A stretch of 64,000 nt of DNA from Undaria pinnatifida (lineage: Eukaryota > Sar > Phaeophyceae > Laminariales > Alariaceae): contig JABAKD010000017.1 in assembly GCA_012845835.1 (NCBI GenBank), positions 2,727,001-2,791,000 of the forward strand. The letters are read 5' to 3'. This document shows positions 1 through 11,001 of the stretch, piece by piece. The notes under the pieces were generated by a model, which did not search any database, was not told the origin of the DNA, and saw only the letters and a program-made list of their open reading frames with translations. Numbering within the stretch: position 1 is the first letter of the stretch; each line of letters opens with the position of its first letter. Position numbers and translations under genes: made by a program.

Positions 1-43
1 CCGTTGCCTCCCCGAGAACGTCAAAGTCGATGTCTCCGAGGTA
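1..43. CDS. possible exon edge at the window start, strand ambiguous
   Basis: On the plus strand the first 41 bases end in a good donor (TCCGAG|GTAACT) and read RCLPENVKVDVSE. On the minus strand a T-rich tract ends GGTTAG and is followed by a frame reading YLGDIDFDVLGEA. Both are plausible and they cannot both be used. The minus reading does not join in phase to the exon at 526-410. Nothing here identifies a product. Confidence 0.25.
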
Positions 44-188
44 ACTAACCCACAACACCAAAAAAACAAAAACAGAAGAAGAGAAAAAAAAAAGCCAAAA
101 AAGAAGAAAAAAAAGAAAAAGCACAAGAACGAGAATGAGAACAAAGCGATAACGGATACAAGAACAAGGACAACAGCACGCCTGGGCC

Positions 189-258
189 GAATCAGCGCAT
201 GTTTTTGGCCTTGGTGGGCCACGCTCCGAGGCTGCCAAGACCACCAGTAGCTCTGTCC
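189..258 (-). pseudogene. decayed partial copy of exon 410-526
   Basis: The minus strand reads ATGGLGSLGAWPTKAKN and then hits a stop. It aligns to TTGGLGGLGAWQTKAKK of the intact exon at roughly 75% nucleotide identity by eye. It has an acceptor-like CAG after a pyrimidine tract but no donor at the matching place. It could be a terminal exon, but a relic of a short tandem duplication is simpler. Confidence 0.45.
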
Positions 259-329
259 AACAAGAACAAGAACAGGACACCACCACCAACAAGAATAACT
301 CCAACACCCGGCCCATGCTTTTTTTTTGA

Positions 330-395
330 GTGCTGAAGGGGTGCATGAAACAACAGCAGCAACAACAGCAACAGCAACAGCAGCACCAACACCAC
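330..395 (+). repeat. CAG/CAA microsatellite
   Basis: Imperfect CAG/CAA trinucleotides run just past the donor of the minus-strand exon at 410-526, so they are probably intronic. They create a spurious polyglutamine frame. Confidence 0.8.
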
Positions 396-409
396 CAACA
401 ACATACTAC

Positions 410-526
410 CTTGGCCGAGTCGGCGTCTTTCTTAGCCTTGGTTTGCCACGCCCCGAGGCCGCCCAGCCCCCCAGTAGTTTTCTCCGCCTTGCTGCTGCTC
501 CCTCTTCGCTGCTTCATGTACGCGAT
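410..526 (-). CDS. internal exon of an unidentified minus-strand gene
   Basis: A 117-bp exon has a clear acceptor (CAACGCAG) at its 5' side and a strong donor (GCCAAG|GTAGTA) at its 3' side. It is in phase 0 at both ends and encodes 39 aa beginning IAYMKQRRGSSSKAEK and continuing GGLGGLGAWQTKAKK. The sequence is basic and Gly-rich. I do not recognise the family. The partners were not found: downstream exons probably lie beyond the left edge, and upstream exons somewhere in the repeat-rich 0.6-7 kb. A decayed copy lies at 189-258. Confidence 0.45.
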
Positions 527-939
527 CTGCGTTGGATGCACCAGCGTGAGAGCGGCAAAGGCAGGAATGGATGATGTCAAGGGCGGGAGTGGTCCGATTT
601 CGCCTCACAAAGCGGACGGCCGGTCGAATACGCCCGACATTGGTCACGAACGATGACCACAATGGTAGCAGGAGCAGCGACAGCAACGACCACGGCAACA
701 ACTGTCGCAACATAATAATTATTGGGGTTTTTTTTGTTGCTGTTCACCCTGACAACATCCATAGGAGTTCTCTGCATTCAAAGGGCAATACACCTGTAAA
801 AACGAGCGGCCGGAGTATGCATCACTCAGCTTGCAAAGATGGGTATCGACTCTAAATTTATCCAACTCGCAACTGGCGTGCTTAGAATACATTTACTAAA
901 TATCGACAGCAATAGCTGCAGCAACAGCATCAAGAACAT

Positions 940-1170
940 CACACCAACGCTAACGAAAAAAAAAACCCGACAGAACCGTCACCGCCACCGCCACCACCAA
1001 GAACAAAGCAATTAAACACCAACACCACCACCACCACCACCATCACCACCACCACCAACAACAACGCCGAACACCAACACACCAACACCGACACCAGCAC
1101 CGATAACATCAACACCAACACCTACATCTCCCCCTACCACAAAAACCAACACCAACACATACCGAAAACA
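940..1170 (+). repeat. CCA/CAACAC-rich microsatellite
   Basis: Degenerate ACC and CAACAC units. No gene is seen between about 560 and 1370 beyond this repeat. Confidence 0.7.
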
Positions 1171-1379
1171 CCACAGTAACAACAGACAAATACTACGGCA
1201 ACGGTGCGTCATGTTAATTTGCTGAGGCTTTTCATTTGAGGCTTTCCTTTCATCTCCATACCTCTCCCAAAACATTGATTTGGGGAAAATAAAACTCCCA
1301 CAGCCTGCCTAGGTATACAACGAAAATTATGGCCACTCCCATCCGGACCGCTCCCTCCACAACGCAGGCAATGAAGCAC

Positions 1380-2345
1380 ACACCAACCGCAAAAGCGCCC
1401 CCGCCCCCAGTATCCCGCCTACCCCCCCCACCTCCACCCCCCTCACCTCCTTCCCCCTTCCTCTGCAACACAGGCAATGAAACATCTACATCAACCACAT
1501 GACCTCCTCCCCCCCCCTCGCCCCCCTCCCGCCCGATAGAAGAAACTCCTTTTCCCTCACCCCCACCCGATATTCATCTTCTCTCGACCCCTTTCCGATC
1601 GCCATAGCCCCCGTCCCGAACTCCCCCCTGCCAAACTTCCCCTTACCTCGTGTCCAACAGGAGACATGCCCCCCCCCTCCTCCCCATTCGACATCCACCC
1701 CTCCTCCCCATTCGACAAATCTACCGTCCAACCCCCCTCCCCCCCCACATAACCCCAACACAAGCAGTAAAACATCAACAACAAGTACAACCGCCCCCCC
1801 CCACTCCTGCCCCCACCCCCCTTCACCTCGTGCCCAATAGCAGACAAGCCTTCCCTCCGGCCCCCATCCGACATCCTCCCCTCCCTCGAGCCCTCGCCTT
1901 CTACCCCACCCCTATACACCCGCACCCCCGCTCAAACCCCTACCCCCCCACACACACACATCCCCTTCCCCCTTCCTCCCCCTCCTCAACCCCACCCCCC
2001 CCCCTTCCTTCTCCTCCCCATACCCCCAACCCCCACCGTCCTCTCACCTCATGCCCAATAGGAGAAAGCCCCTCCCCCTCCTCCCCATCCGACAACCAGC
2101 CCTCCCTCGACCCCTTCCCCGGCACCTTTGCCGCTCGCGCCCCTCCCACGCTCAGCGACCGCCTCGGCCGTAGATGGCTCGACAAGGGAGCCCTCTCCGC
2201 CATCCATCGCCGCCCCGAGCCCCCCCCAACCCCACCCCCCCCACCCCCGCCCCCACCCCCACCAGCGCCACCACCAGCGCTGGTGCTGCCCACGCTATTG
2301 CTACCGCCGCCACCCCAACCCCCGGCGGGGAGGGAAATAACCCTA
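1380..2345 (+). repeat. C-rich low-complexity block with three or four decayed tandem units
   Basis: The strand is heavily C-rich. Related segments recur near 1620-1680, 1810-1880 and 2040-2110. Each carries a CCTCGTGCCCAATAG-like core followed by CCATCCGACA. On the minus strand they read as repeats of IGHEVRG within Gly/Glu-rich frames. Long proline-rich or glycine-rich frames exist on both strands and are probably compositional. Confidence 0.5.
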
Positions 2346-2436
2346 CCGCCACCGGAGACATCGCTCGTCGCTCGTAGCGGGGCCAGGGCGCTCGGGTATG
2401 GCCCATCGCTTTCTGAGGGTGGTGATTTGGCGTCAG

Positions 2437-2845
2437 GGGAGGGGGGGTGGTATTGGTGTTGGTGTTGGTGCTAGTGTTGGTGTTGGCATTAGCGTTGGTG
2501 TTGATGTTGGTGTTGGTGTTGGCGTTAATGTTGGTGTTGGTGTTGGTGTTGGTGTTGGTGTTGGTGTTGGTATTGGTGTTGGGGTTGGTATTGGCATTGG
2601 GGTTGAGGTTGGGGTTGGGTTGATGTTGTGATTGGCGTTCGGGACGGTGCTGGGTTTGGTATTAGGGTTGAAGTTGGGATTGGGGCTGGTGTTGTTGGCG
2701 TTGGTGTTGGTATTGACGTTGGTGTTTTTGTTTGTGTTCGTGTTTGCGTTTGTGTTTGTGTTGTGGTTGGTGTAGGTGTTGGTGTTGGAGTGTTGGTGTT
2801 GGTGTTATGGTTGGCGTTGGCGTTGGCGTTGGTGTTGGTATTGAT
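2437..2845 (+). repeat. (GGTGTT)n-type microsatellite
   Basis: A hexanucleotide array of GGTGTT variants about 400 bp long. It abuts the hAT-type element at 2846. The Val-Gly reading frame is an artefact. Confidence 0.85.
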
Positions 2846-4130
2846 CAGGGCTTTTCACGGTCATGGCCCGACCTGCGGGTCGGGTCAAGGGGGTTTCAAA
2901 AACTCGCGGGTCGGGTCGGGTCGGGTCTTCACGTTTTAAAATATCACGGGTCGGGTCGGGGCGGTTCAAGAAGTTTCAAAATCTCGCGGGTCGGGTCGGG
3001 TCGGGTCAAGAGGTTTTCAAAATCTCGCGGGTCGGGTCGGGTCATGACCCGCGAGACACGGGTCACTCGCGGGTCAAGCCATCATGACCCGCGAGTTTTT
3101 TTCGGCTGATCCGCGGGTCAAACCCGCGGATCTGGCCCGCGCATCCGCCTACGTCAAACTTACAGCTGAGGGCCATTGCCATGCAGGCGCCCCGCGGCCG
3201 CGGATCCGTAAATAATACAAAACTTACCGCTTCCTGCCTCCCTCGTGCCGATCCTCTGATCATATGTCATCACAGCGAGTAGAAAAATCACCAGGCAATA
3301 CCCCTAGCTACTCGTAACAAGGCCTATAGTGTGACGCGAATCCCGTGCCGGCTGGAGCCGCAACAGCAGTAAAGATAATACGGCCATACCAGCACGAAAT
3401 GTGACCAAACGTAAAAAGGCAAAGGCAGTCGTCGTCGAAGAAGCAGCAGCAGCAGCACTGGCAGCAGCAAGCACCAGCAGCAGACCCGGGATCCTCGCGG
3501 ATCGCAGCCCCTGCTGACAGATCCACCGCCCCAGTTGTGGGCTTGCTGCCAGCCGGTGCACCCATGGTCTAGCGCTACGGGCGTGGCTAATTGCCCATGC
3601 GTGGGTTGCGGTCTCTTTCTCTTTGTTCGCGCGCACACCACATAATAATGCTGCAAACAACGCTGGTAAAAAAAATAGAGAGCACGACATCCTGGGAAAC
3701 GTAAGAGGATCAAGGACCAACCAACCGACCGAGGTACATATATATCCAGATATGTTTGACCCGTGACTTTTCGATTTTGACCCGTGAGATATGTCACGGG
3801 TACAGTCGACCCGACCCGCATGAAACCCGCAACTCACGGGTCACTCCGAGTGTGGTGGGTCGGGTCGGGTCGGGTCAACAGCCTTTCACAACTTCGCGGG
3901 TCGGGTTGGGTCGGGTCAGGAGGTTATCAAAATCTCACGGGTCGGGTCGGGTCGGGTCAAGTCTCGCGGGTCGGGTCGGGTCGGGTCAAGACGTCTGGAA
4001 ATTCTCGCGGGTCGGGTCGAGTCGGGCCAAGACGTCTCGAAATTGTCGGGGGTCGGGTTGGATCAGCTGACCCGACCCGACCCGACCCGACCCGACCCGC
4101 GAGGTTTGACCTGACCCGTGAAAAGCGCTG
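2846..4130 (+). mobile_element. non-autonomous hAT-type element with GGGTC subterminal arrays
   Basis: The left end begins CAGGGCTTTTCACGG and the right end finishes CCGTGAAAAGCGCTG, forming terminal inverted repeats with one mismatch. Flanking octamers GTATTGAT (2838-2845) and GTATTTAT (4131-4138) look like an 8-bp target duplication with one change. CAG(G/T)G termini, 8-bp duplications and repetitive subterminal motifs are typical of the hAT superfamily. Arrays of CGGGTC fill about 2870-3120 and 3840-4110 in opposite orientations. The 3120-3770 interior has no transposase frame, so the element would depend on a helper. Confidence 0.8.
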
Positions 4131-4427
4131 GTATTTATCTTGGTGTTGGGTTTGCGTGGGGCGTGCTATTACGGCACGTGGTGCGTGCCTAAATGTGGTG
4201 CGTGTCTCATGTGATGCATACTACATGTGACACGCGCCCAACATGGTTCACCATTACTGTGGTGGGCGTCCCATGCGGCACGCCCGCCCGCCATCCGTTT
4301 AACAGCAGTAGCAGGTACGTGCCTAATGCGATACCCTGTACACGCCGGTGTGGTTGGTGCGTGCTTAATATGGTACTAGTGTGTGGCGCATATTACAGTA
4401 GTAATGCCGCACGCTACGGCGGTAATA

Positions 4428-5070
4428 GAGGTGTACCTTTTTTTTGTCTGAGGCTCCACACTTAAGGTAGTAGAGGTGTACCTTAGGTGTACCTTTTTTT
4501 TGTCAGAGGCTCCTCACTTAAGGTAGTAGAGATGTACCTTAGGTGTACCTTTTTTTGTCTGAGGCGCTTCACTTGAAGTAGTAGAGGTGTGTTTTAGGTG
4601 TACCTTTTTTTGTCTGAGGCTCCTCACTTGAAGTAGTAGAGGTATACATTTTTTTCGTCTGGGGGTCCTCACTTAAGGAGCTGTATACGCCTCTAAAAGT
4701 AAGAACTGACTACGAAAAAAATTAAGGTACTATCCGCACGCGTGCTACGATAGCGGTAATATTATTTTTTTCTTTCTTTTTGAATGACGGTGCTCCTGAT
4801 ATATAACCCACAAGTCGTCGGAATTGCATTGTTTTTTTTTCTCCTTTTTCTTTTTTTTTGACCATGGGATTGCTCGGCGGTGCTCGTTTTAACCCAAAAC
4901 CGTCGGAATTTCATTCATTTTTTTAGTTTTTTTTTTCCTTTGAGTACTTAGAAGACCATGGGATTTTTCGGCGGTGCTCCTTATAACCCAAAATTGTCGG
5001 GATTTCATTCTTTTTATGCGTTTTTTTCCTGTGAATACTCAAGACCATGGGATTGTTCGGCGGGTTGAGC
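4428..5070 (+). repeat. tandem amplified fragments of the TACGATAG MITE family
   Basis: About four units of 60-80 bp at 4428-4680 share TAGAGGTGTACC, T-run, GTCTGAGGCTCCTCACTTAAG. Three units of about 100 bp follow at 4780-5060, sharing CGGCGGTGCTC, AACCCAAAA, GTCGG and GACCATGGGAT. The words match the ends and interior of the MITEs listed elsewhere in this window. Confidence 0.6.
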
Positions 5071-5224
5071 TTGTTGGTTTTCCCCTAAATCATTTTTATA
5101 TTTTTTGGGGGGGGGGAATGAGCTCCTGAAATAAAGAGCCACAGAAAAATAGACGCACCTCTACCTTGAGTCTCCAAAGAACATAACATATCCTAGGCCT
5201 ACATTTTCTTTCGCTAAACAAAAA

Positions 5225-5410
5225 TTAGAAACGGGGACCGCCGACAGGGACAGCTCACGCCATCGCTATAGTGGGAACCGAAGGACACGCCAGCTAGCGC
5301 TGGATTGCGAAGGTAATTGAGTTAAATCGACACACGACGTGTATGAAAATACGTACAAGTGTGGTGAGCTAAAGCTTATTTTTCCCCATCCTTCGGAGGA
5401 TATATGAAGA
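5225..5410 (-). repeat. dispersed repeat, copy 1
   Basis: Inverted relative to 60895-61060. Shared words include ACACGCCAGCTA, GATTGCGAA and TTGAGTTAAATCGACACACGA. The copies have diverged. No coding capacity is evident. Confidence 0.6.
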
Positions 5411-6270
5411 AAGAAAAAAGAAAAAGAAGAAGAAAAATAAGCTAAACAAGAACGACACGCCGACGATTTTAGCCCGTCCTTCAGAAACTGCGTCCAGGAG
5501 TAGCACCTAGATGCTTTCAAGTCTCCCCGAGTGAGGACCTGTATGCCTTGACCAATAACCGACATCGAGATAAAAACGGGGGGGGGGTGCGATGAAAGCA
5601 ACCTTTGGTGGGGTAGGCATTGGGTAGGAAGACATGTAACATTAAAGTATTGAAAACGTCAAACGTCACGACCCAAGGCCAAGCCAGCCCATGAAAACAT
5701 CGAGCGGGATATTACGCTAGCAAATACTGTTTTCCTTTCATATTCTAACCTAATTTTTTCGTGGGTAGGTTGTCCTTGGACTATGATGTTCGTCGGTTTC
5801 AACGCTATTTTTTACGTTTTTTCCAACCCAACAGAGGTTGGGGAATCGCAAACACGCTAATGTAAGCCAAGTCCGATACACAATCCCATAGGCTAGGTAT
5901 CTAATGACCGATACTGTAAAATTAAGGCGTTTGCGACTACGACGTTCGATGGTTTCATTACTATCTAGTTATGTTTTCCTACAAGTCCGGCAAGTCCAAG
6001 GTGCGACTTCACGGAAGGGGTGAGGGACTTAATCTTTTCTTACCCGAATCTCCAGGAGGATCTAGCAAAAAAAAAAAAAAAATCCAGCCCAACTCCTACC
6101 CAACCTAATTTGCTTTTTCGCAAACACCGTATTCGAATCGGATCCAAAGGCATCGGATAGCTCCTCAGTTATAACCCCGTTGCAGCCCCAAAACGCCTCC
6201 CAATATACTAAATTCAAGTAAATTGTCCCCAAAAACGGTTTCCCAGCTGTCATGGCGTAAGGAGTCCGGT
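5411..6270. other. no gene seen
   Basis: AT-richer sequence. The only recognisable item is one unit of the roughly 85-bp TTAA-type repeat near 6180-6262. Confidence 0.5.
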
Positions 6271-6329
6271 CGGTGAGCAAATATCTGGGCTCGAAAACGC
6301 AACCCCTACCCGAAGCACGGTTCAATGAA

Positions 6330-7012
6330 CAACACTCGGTTCAGATAGTCCCCCCTCACTCGCCTTCACCGGCCCCTTGGCCTCCTCCCCCCGGCGCGGC
6401 CGCAGCCCCTCCCCCGGCCCCCGCCACCGCCACCGACAAAACCGTCCCGCCAAGCGACGTCGGCCGAGCGATCCCTCCTCCCTTCCCAAGGGAATCGTCT
6501 CCTTTACCTGGATCAAGCTTCCCGCGGGAATTATCCGCCTCCTCTTTCCCCTTCTCCCGCTCCCCGCCGGCCTCCACCCCTACCTCTCCACCCCCCCCGC
6601 CCCCCCCCGCCCCCACCGCCTCCGCCACCTCCACTCCCACGGGGTGCACGGCGCGAGTTGTGGTGGGGGGATGCGTGGCCGAGAGGGGACTTTGTCGTTT
6701 TTCTTTCGGCCTGAGGTATCGGGCTTTGTCGAAGAACGATGAAATTCCCTGAGAGGGGGTTGTATCGCGCTTGTGGGGGCTCTTAGAGTTCAGGGATGTC
6801 GTAGACTGAACAGAAAAACTGAGGGGTTTTGATTGGGGGAGGGGCGGTGGGGGGGTTGGAGAGGGGGGAGGGAGGGGGGGAGAAGGGAGGGAGGACGGGG
6901 GGGGGAAGGGCGGAATTCATGGATGGGCACGAGGGGGGGAGGGGAAGGGAGGCGGGATGGAGGGAGGGAGGGTGAGGGACGCGGGGAGGAGGCGGGGACG
7001 GGGACGGCGGGG
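6330..7012. repeat. C-rich then G-rich low-complexity block
   Basis: 6350-6650 is C-rich, with open frames on both strands (Pro/Ser on plus, Gly/Glu on minus). 6830-7010 is GGGA/GGGC-rich. A coding exon within 6356-6649 cannot be excluded, but neither strand shows a recognisable motif or a clear splice pair. Confidence 0.45.
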
Positions 7013-7559
7013 TGAGAAACCAGTGCTACGCGGGGCCGCAGGGCCAGGCTTCTGATAGGAGTTACACTGAACTGCCACATAGAAATACGAAGGGGCTGCC
7101 CAGAACTGGGGCAACTGCCATGTTACACGCTGCGCCTAGATTTCCCTTGTCTCCATCAGATGCCGTGCTGCAGAGAACAAAAACAAGCCACAAAAAAAAA
7201 ACTGGTAAAATCATCCTGTCGAACCCGGCACTATAACCCAGGGGAGTCACCGACCTCTATCCTTCGCGCGAGGTCATAAATGCCGTCGCACGCGCGATCG
7301 AAGCAGCACACGCACCGTGCACAACAAGAGTTTCGACAAACTATCGACCTCACAACAGAGTTTTCTGGTGAAAAAACACCCGGCAAAACAACACAGGCCC
7401 TATTTGGTGTCGCAGTCGGCGGACCACTCGCCTGTTCGTCTCGAAGCTATAGACCCGCCGTTTTGTCACTATCGGCAGTTTACAGAGTATCACGCAATTT
7501 CAGCAAACTACTTTCGAGAGTCTGTTTTCGTCACTCCCCCTTTTGTTGCCGCGTGATGA

Positions 7560-8960
7560 CGCAGCAGACGTACGCGCAAGCGCAGGCGCGGGCGCAACTG
7601 CACTCCACCAGGACGCATCTACGGTACGACGTATATCTGCGCAAGTACACGTGGGAGACAAGGCCAGCAATTGGCGGGTAGAGCGCAGACGCCACCACAC
7701 CTCACAAGGACACACCCATGATGCTCGTATGACGTCTATCAGCGCAAAGACCTGGGCAAATATTCCCCCCGTCGGACAGATGGCCCCCGTTCCCCGCGTG
7801 TGTAGATATTTCAGGGAAGATCTGTATAGTCTAGCTAATGTTACCGGGTGGGAGCCGTACGTTCTGCATGGTCTAGCAGATTTTTCCAGGTTGGATTCGC
7901 ACTACACAGATCCTGCACAACATCCCTTGACGGCAGATACAGGAGCTATACATGATCTACATGATCTAGATCGTGATCTGTTTGGCCAAGGTGTGAAATC
8001 TTGATGGGAAGAAGAGATAACCGTAGAGCAGACGCAACCATACTGCACCAAGCCTAGTCTACGACGCTTATATCTGCGACAATACATGTGGTACACAAAC
8101 GACAGTTGATCGTCAGGTAGAAGAGATAACCTGCTATACTAGAGCAAGCGCAGCTACAATTGTGCAAGACAACATCTATGACGTTTATTAACATCTACTC
8201 AAAAGCATACGTGCTAGACAAAGGCCATTCAATTCGTGTTCGATGGATAGAGAGGATGACCTGCTATCGTAGAGTAGACGCAGCTACGCTTCGCCAAGGG
8301 ACATACACAACGTCAATTCGCGCAAAGACACGAGGTAGACAAACGACGATTATTGTTGGGAAGTGTCACCAAGACACATCTATAACACCCACCTGTGCAT
8401 AGACACGCGGTAGACAAACACAATTTCTCATCGGGGATGTAGAAGGGACGCCCTGCTAAGGTATCAAGTAGGGCAGATGCAATTACACTTCACCGAGACA
8501 CACCTGTGACGTCTATCTGCGCAAAAAAAGGTGGTCAACAAAGACAATCCAAGTTGGCTATTTCACCAAAACACATCTATGACGTGTCATCTGCGAAAAA
8601 CGCACGTGGAAGACACAGACAATTCAATTCGTGTTGGGTGTATATATAAAGGGCATTCTGTTGTCGTGGAGCAGACGCAACCACACTTCGCCCAGACATA
8701 TCTATGGCGTCTATCTGCTCAAAGACAAGCGGCAAACAAAGACAACTATTGTTGAGTGTATAGAAGGGACAGCCTGCCATCGTGGACCAAAGGCAACGGA
8801 ACTACGTCAAGACACATCTACGACGTCATGGCGCAACTGCACTTGACGAAAAAAAAGGCGGCTATCTGTGCAAACACACCCGGTAGACCACGACAATTCT
8901 TGTTCATTAGAACGAACAAACCTGATGGTCGTAGACGTCCAACCAACACATCTAGACATG
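7560..8960 (+). repeat. degenerate long-period satellite (about 10 units of roughly 120-150 bp)
   Basis: Repeated words come in fixed order: AGACGCAACTACACTTCGCC, ACACATCTATGACGTCTATC, TGCGCAAAGACACG, GGTAGACAAA, GACAATTC, TTGGGTGTATAG, AAGGGACAACCTGCTATCG. Units are heavily diverged. The short reading frames across the block (for example 7543-8004) change from unit to unit and look incidental. Confidence 0.65.
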
Positions 8961-8976
8961 GGCAAAGAGGCACATC

Positions 8977-9080
8977 CGAGTCGTTCTACGGTAGCCCCCC
9001 CAACGTTTCTTTGACGAAATCGCCGGTTTTTGAAACCAGCTCCCGGCCTTATCTCCTAAAATACGGTGCCCTCGATGTCC
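8977..9080 (+). mobile_element. partial MITE, CTACGGTAGCCCCCCC type
   Basis: Begins GTCGTTCTACGGTAGCCCCC and continues GAAATCGCCGGTTTTTGAAACC, matching one end of the complete elements at 45911-46162 and 60235-60482. The other end is not found. 9080-9900 has no recognised gene. Confidence 0.5.
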
Positions 9081-9944
9081 TCGTTCGATAGACTTTTCTT
9101 GCAAGACTTAGTGTAAAAATGTTTGAGGATGCTTTCTTCATAGCACCCTTCCTCGTGTCCTTCAGCCATGAAGTGTTCGTTAGAGAATATCGCGGATTTT
9201 GGGGGGGGGCTATCGTAGAATCAGTCATCCACACGGCATTACGACACAATACCCACACTATGTACACAAAGACGCAGTTACACCACGGCGAACGTCTGCA
9301 CAGTCGTGGGTCTCTCATAGGCGAGGTACCTTGTCAAATGACGATACCCGCACTCAAGCGGGACATCGAACTATAGTGGAATAGTGCGATACCCAATGGG
9401 ACGAGGTCATGACAAGTGATTTTCACCGCAGCTCCGCACTGAAGCGTACCAGGTACAGCGCGACCGCGGGACCACGACTACACAGCCGTGAACAAAAAAA
9501 TGCACGTCAAGAAAAAGACCACACCTCGTGTGACAAAACAAACCCCACAAAAAGACAAAAGCAACCAAAACACACACAAGCACAATACGAAAAACGACAT
9601 GAACGATTCATGAATCTTCCATCAACCCACCATCCGCATCCGCATCTACACTATTGCCTATACATCGTCTCCTTCTGTAACGTGGAAAATATTTCAACCC
9701 AAACTACGACCTAAGCTACCTCTACAGCGCAGGATATCAAATAAGAAACAGGCATCCTGATTCAGGTTGGATGTCATATTTGAGAAAGGATGCGTTATGC
9801 ACTAACTTCAGTATAACGGTAAAGGACCTATCACATTCCTGTAAATAACAGCATTACTTTCTATTGCCCTGTTTCTTATAAGTAGTCCTGTGCTGTACCT
9901 GGTATATCGTCATTATTCAATAGACTCAAAGCGAGGCAAAACGA

Positions 9945-10135
9945 ATAACAGCAGCAACAGCAACAACAACAGCAACAACAACGACAGCAACAGCAACAGC
10001 AACAACAGCAACAGCAACAACAACAACGACAACAACGACAACAACGACAACAACGACAACAACAACAACAACAGCACCACCACCACCACCACCAACAACA
10101 GCAGCAACACCAGCAGCAGCAACAACAGCAACAGC
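9945..10135 (+). repeat. (CAACAG/CAACGA)n microsatellite
   Basis: About 190 bp of CAA, CAG and CGA/CCA triplets. All frames through it are open on both strands and give homopolymeric Asn/Ser, Leu or Cys proteins, which are not credible. 10140-11000 has no gene signature. Confidence 0.85.
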
Positions 10136-11001
10136 GAAATGGGAGCGAGCATGACACAGAGTACAACGAACAGAACACAAACACAAACGCGCACATTCGT
10201 GTATGTACCATGCGTACGTACGTAGGTCATGAAACTGGTTGTCATCCTGTCCCCGACTCATTTTTGTTCGCTTTGTTTTCTCACCTGCCAGGTATGAATG
10301 TACACCTATACACTCATCGTGCCTTTTCGTGACCACGGGCTAGATTACAGTAATAAGCTAGAGTAGAGGCCCCTCTATAGTGTCAGTTGAGTAGTGCCGG
10401 TTACCCGCTATAGTGCCGATGAAATAGTTCGGCCCAGGCGGGAACAATGAGTAGTGGCGGTGTGTGGAGTAGTGCCGCTATAGCGCCGATATTTCCGGCT
10501 GTGGCATATGCCGGCGCTAGAGAAGGATCACTACCGCAATGCTGCATAGACAACCACAGAGACAAGACACTAGATTATGTCAACGGGCCAATGTCAGATC
10601 AACAGCAACAACAAACACCACAGAGACAAGACACACAGACAACGCTGCTAACAGACCATGACAACAAACTAACGTGAGATCAACAAAAAACAAGAAAACA
10701 CACAAAGGCAGCCACAAACTAGACTAGACAGTAGATCCGCCACCGCACTCGACACCCAGGCATCCAACACCCACCAGGGTTAACACCCACCAGGGTTTAT
10801 GGCAATGAGCCAAAGTGAGATCAGCATCAACAGCAACAAGACACACAGACAGCACTATCAAGATTAAACACTTGAACAGTTATTACTTGATATTGAAATA
10901 GCTGAGATGATGGCAACAAGTTAGCGTGAGACAAACAGCAGCGGCAAAACAACAAAAACGCACCCAGAGATACACACAAGAAACACCAAACAGACACACA
11001 C

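Noticed and set aside
2398-2939. Val-Gly repeat ORFs
   Set aside because: They run from a GGTGTT microsatellite into the hAT-type element; no start context or homology.
3304-3837. 177-aa ORF inside the hAT-type element
   Set aside because: No DDE/RW or BED-finger features of a hAT transposase, and it reads out of the subterminal array. The element looks non-autonomous.
2870-4110. GGGTC arrays as telomeric or centromeric sequence
   Set aside because: They are confined between terminal inverted repeats with a target duplication and switch orientation, which fits a transposon better.
4428-5070. Repeated units resembling a CRISPR array
   Set aside because: Eukaryotic context, degenerate units of uneven length, and words shared with the dispersed MITEs.
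9876-10336. Poly-Cys, poly-Leu, poly-Val and poly-Asn ORFs
   Set aside because: Frames through a CAA/CAG/CGA microsatellite, open on all readings.
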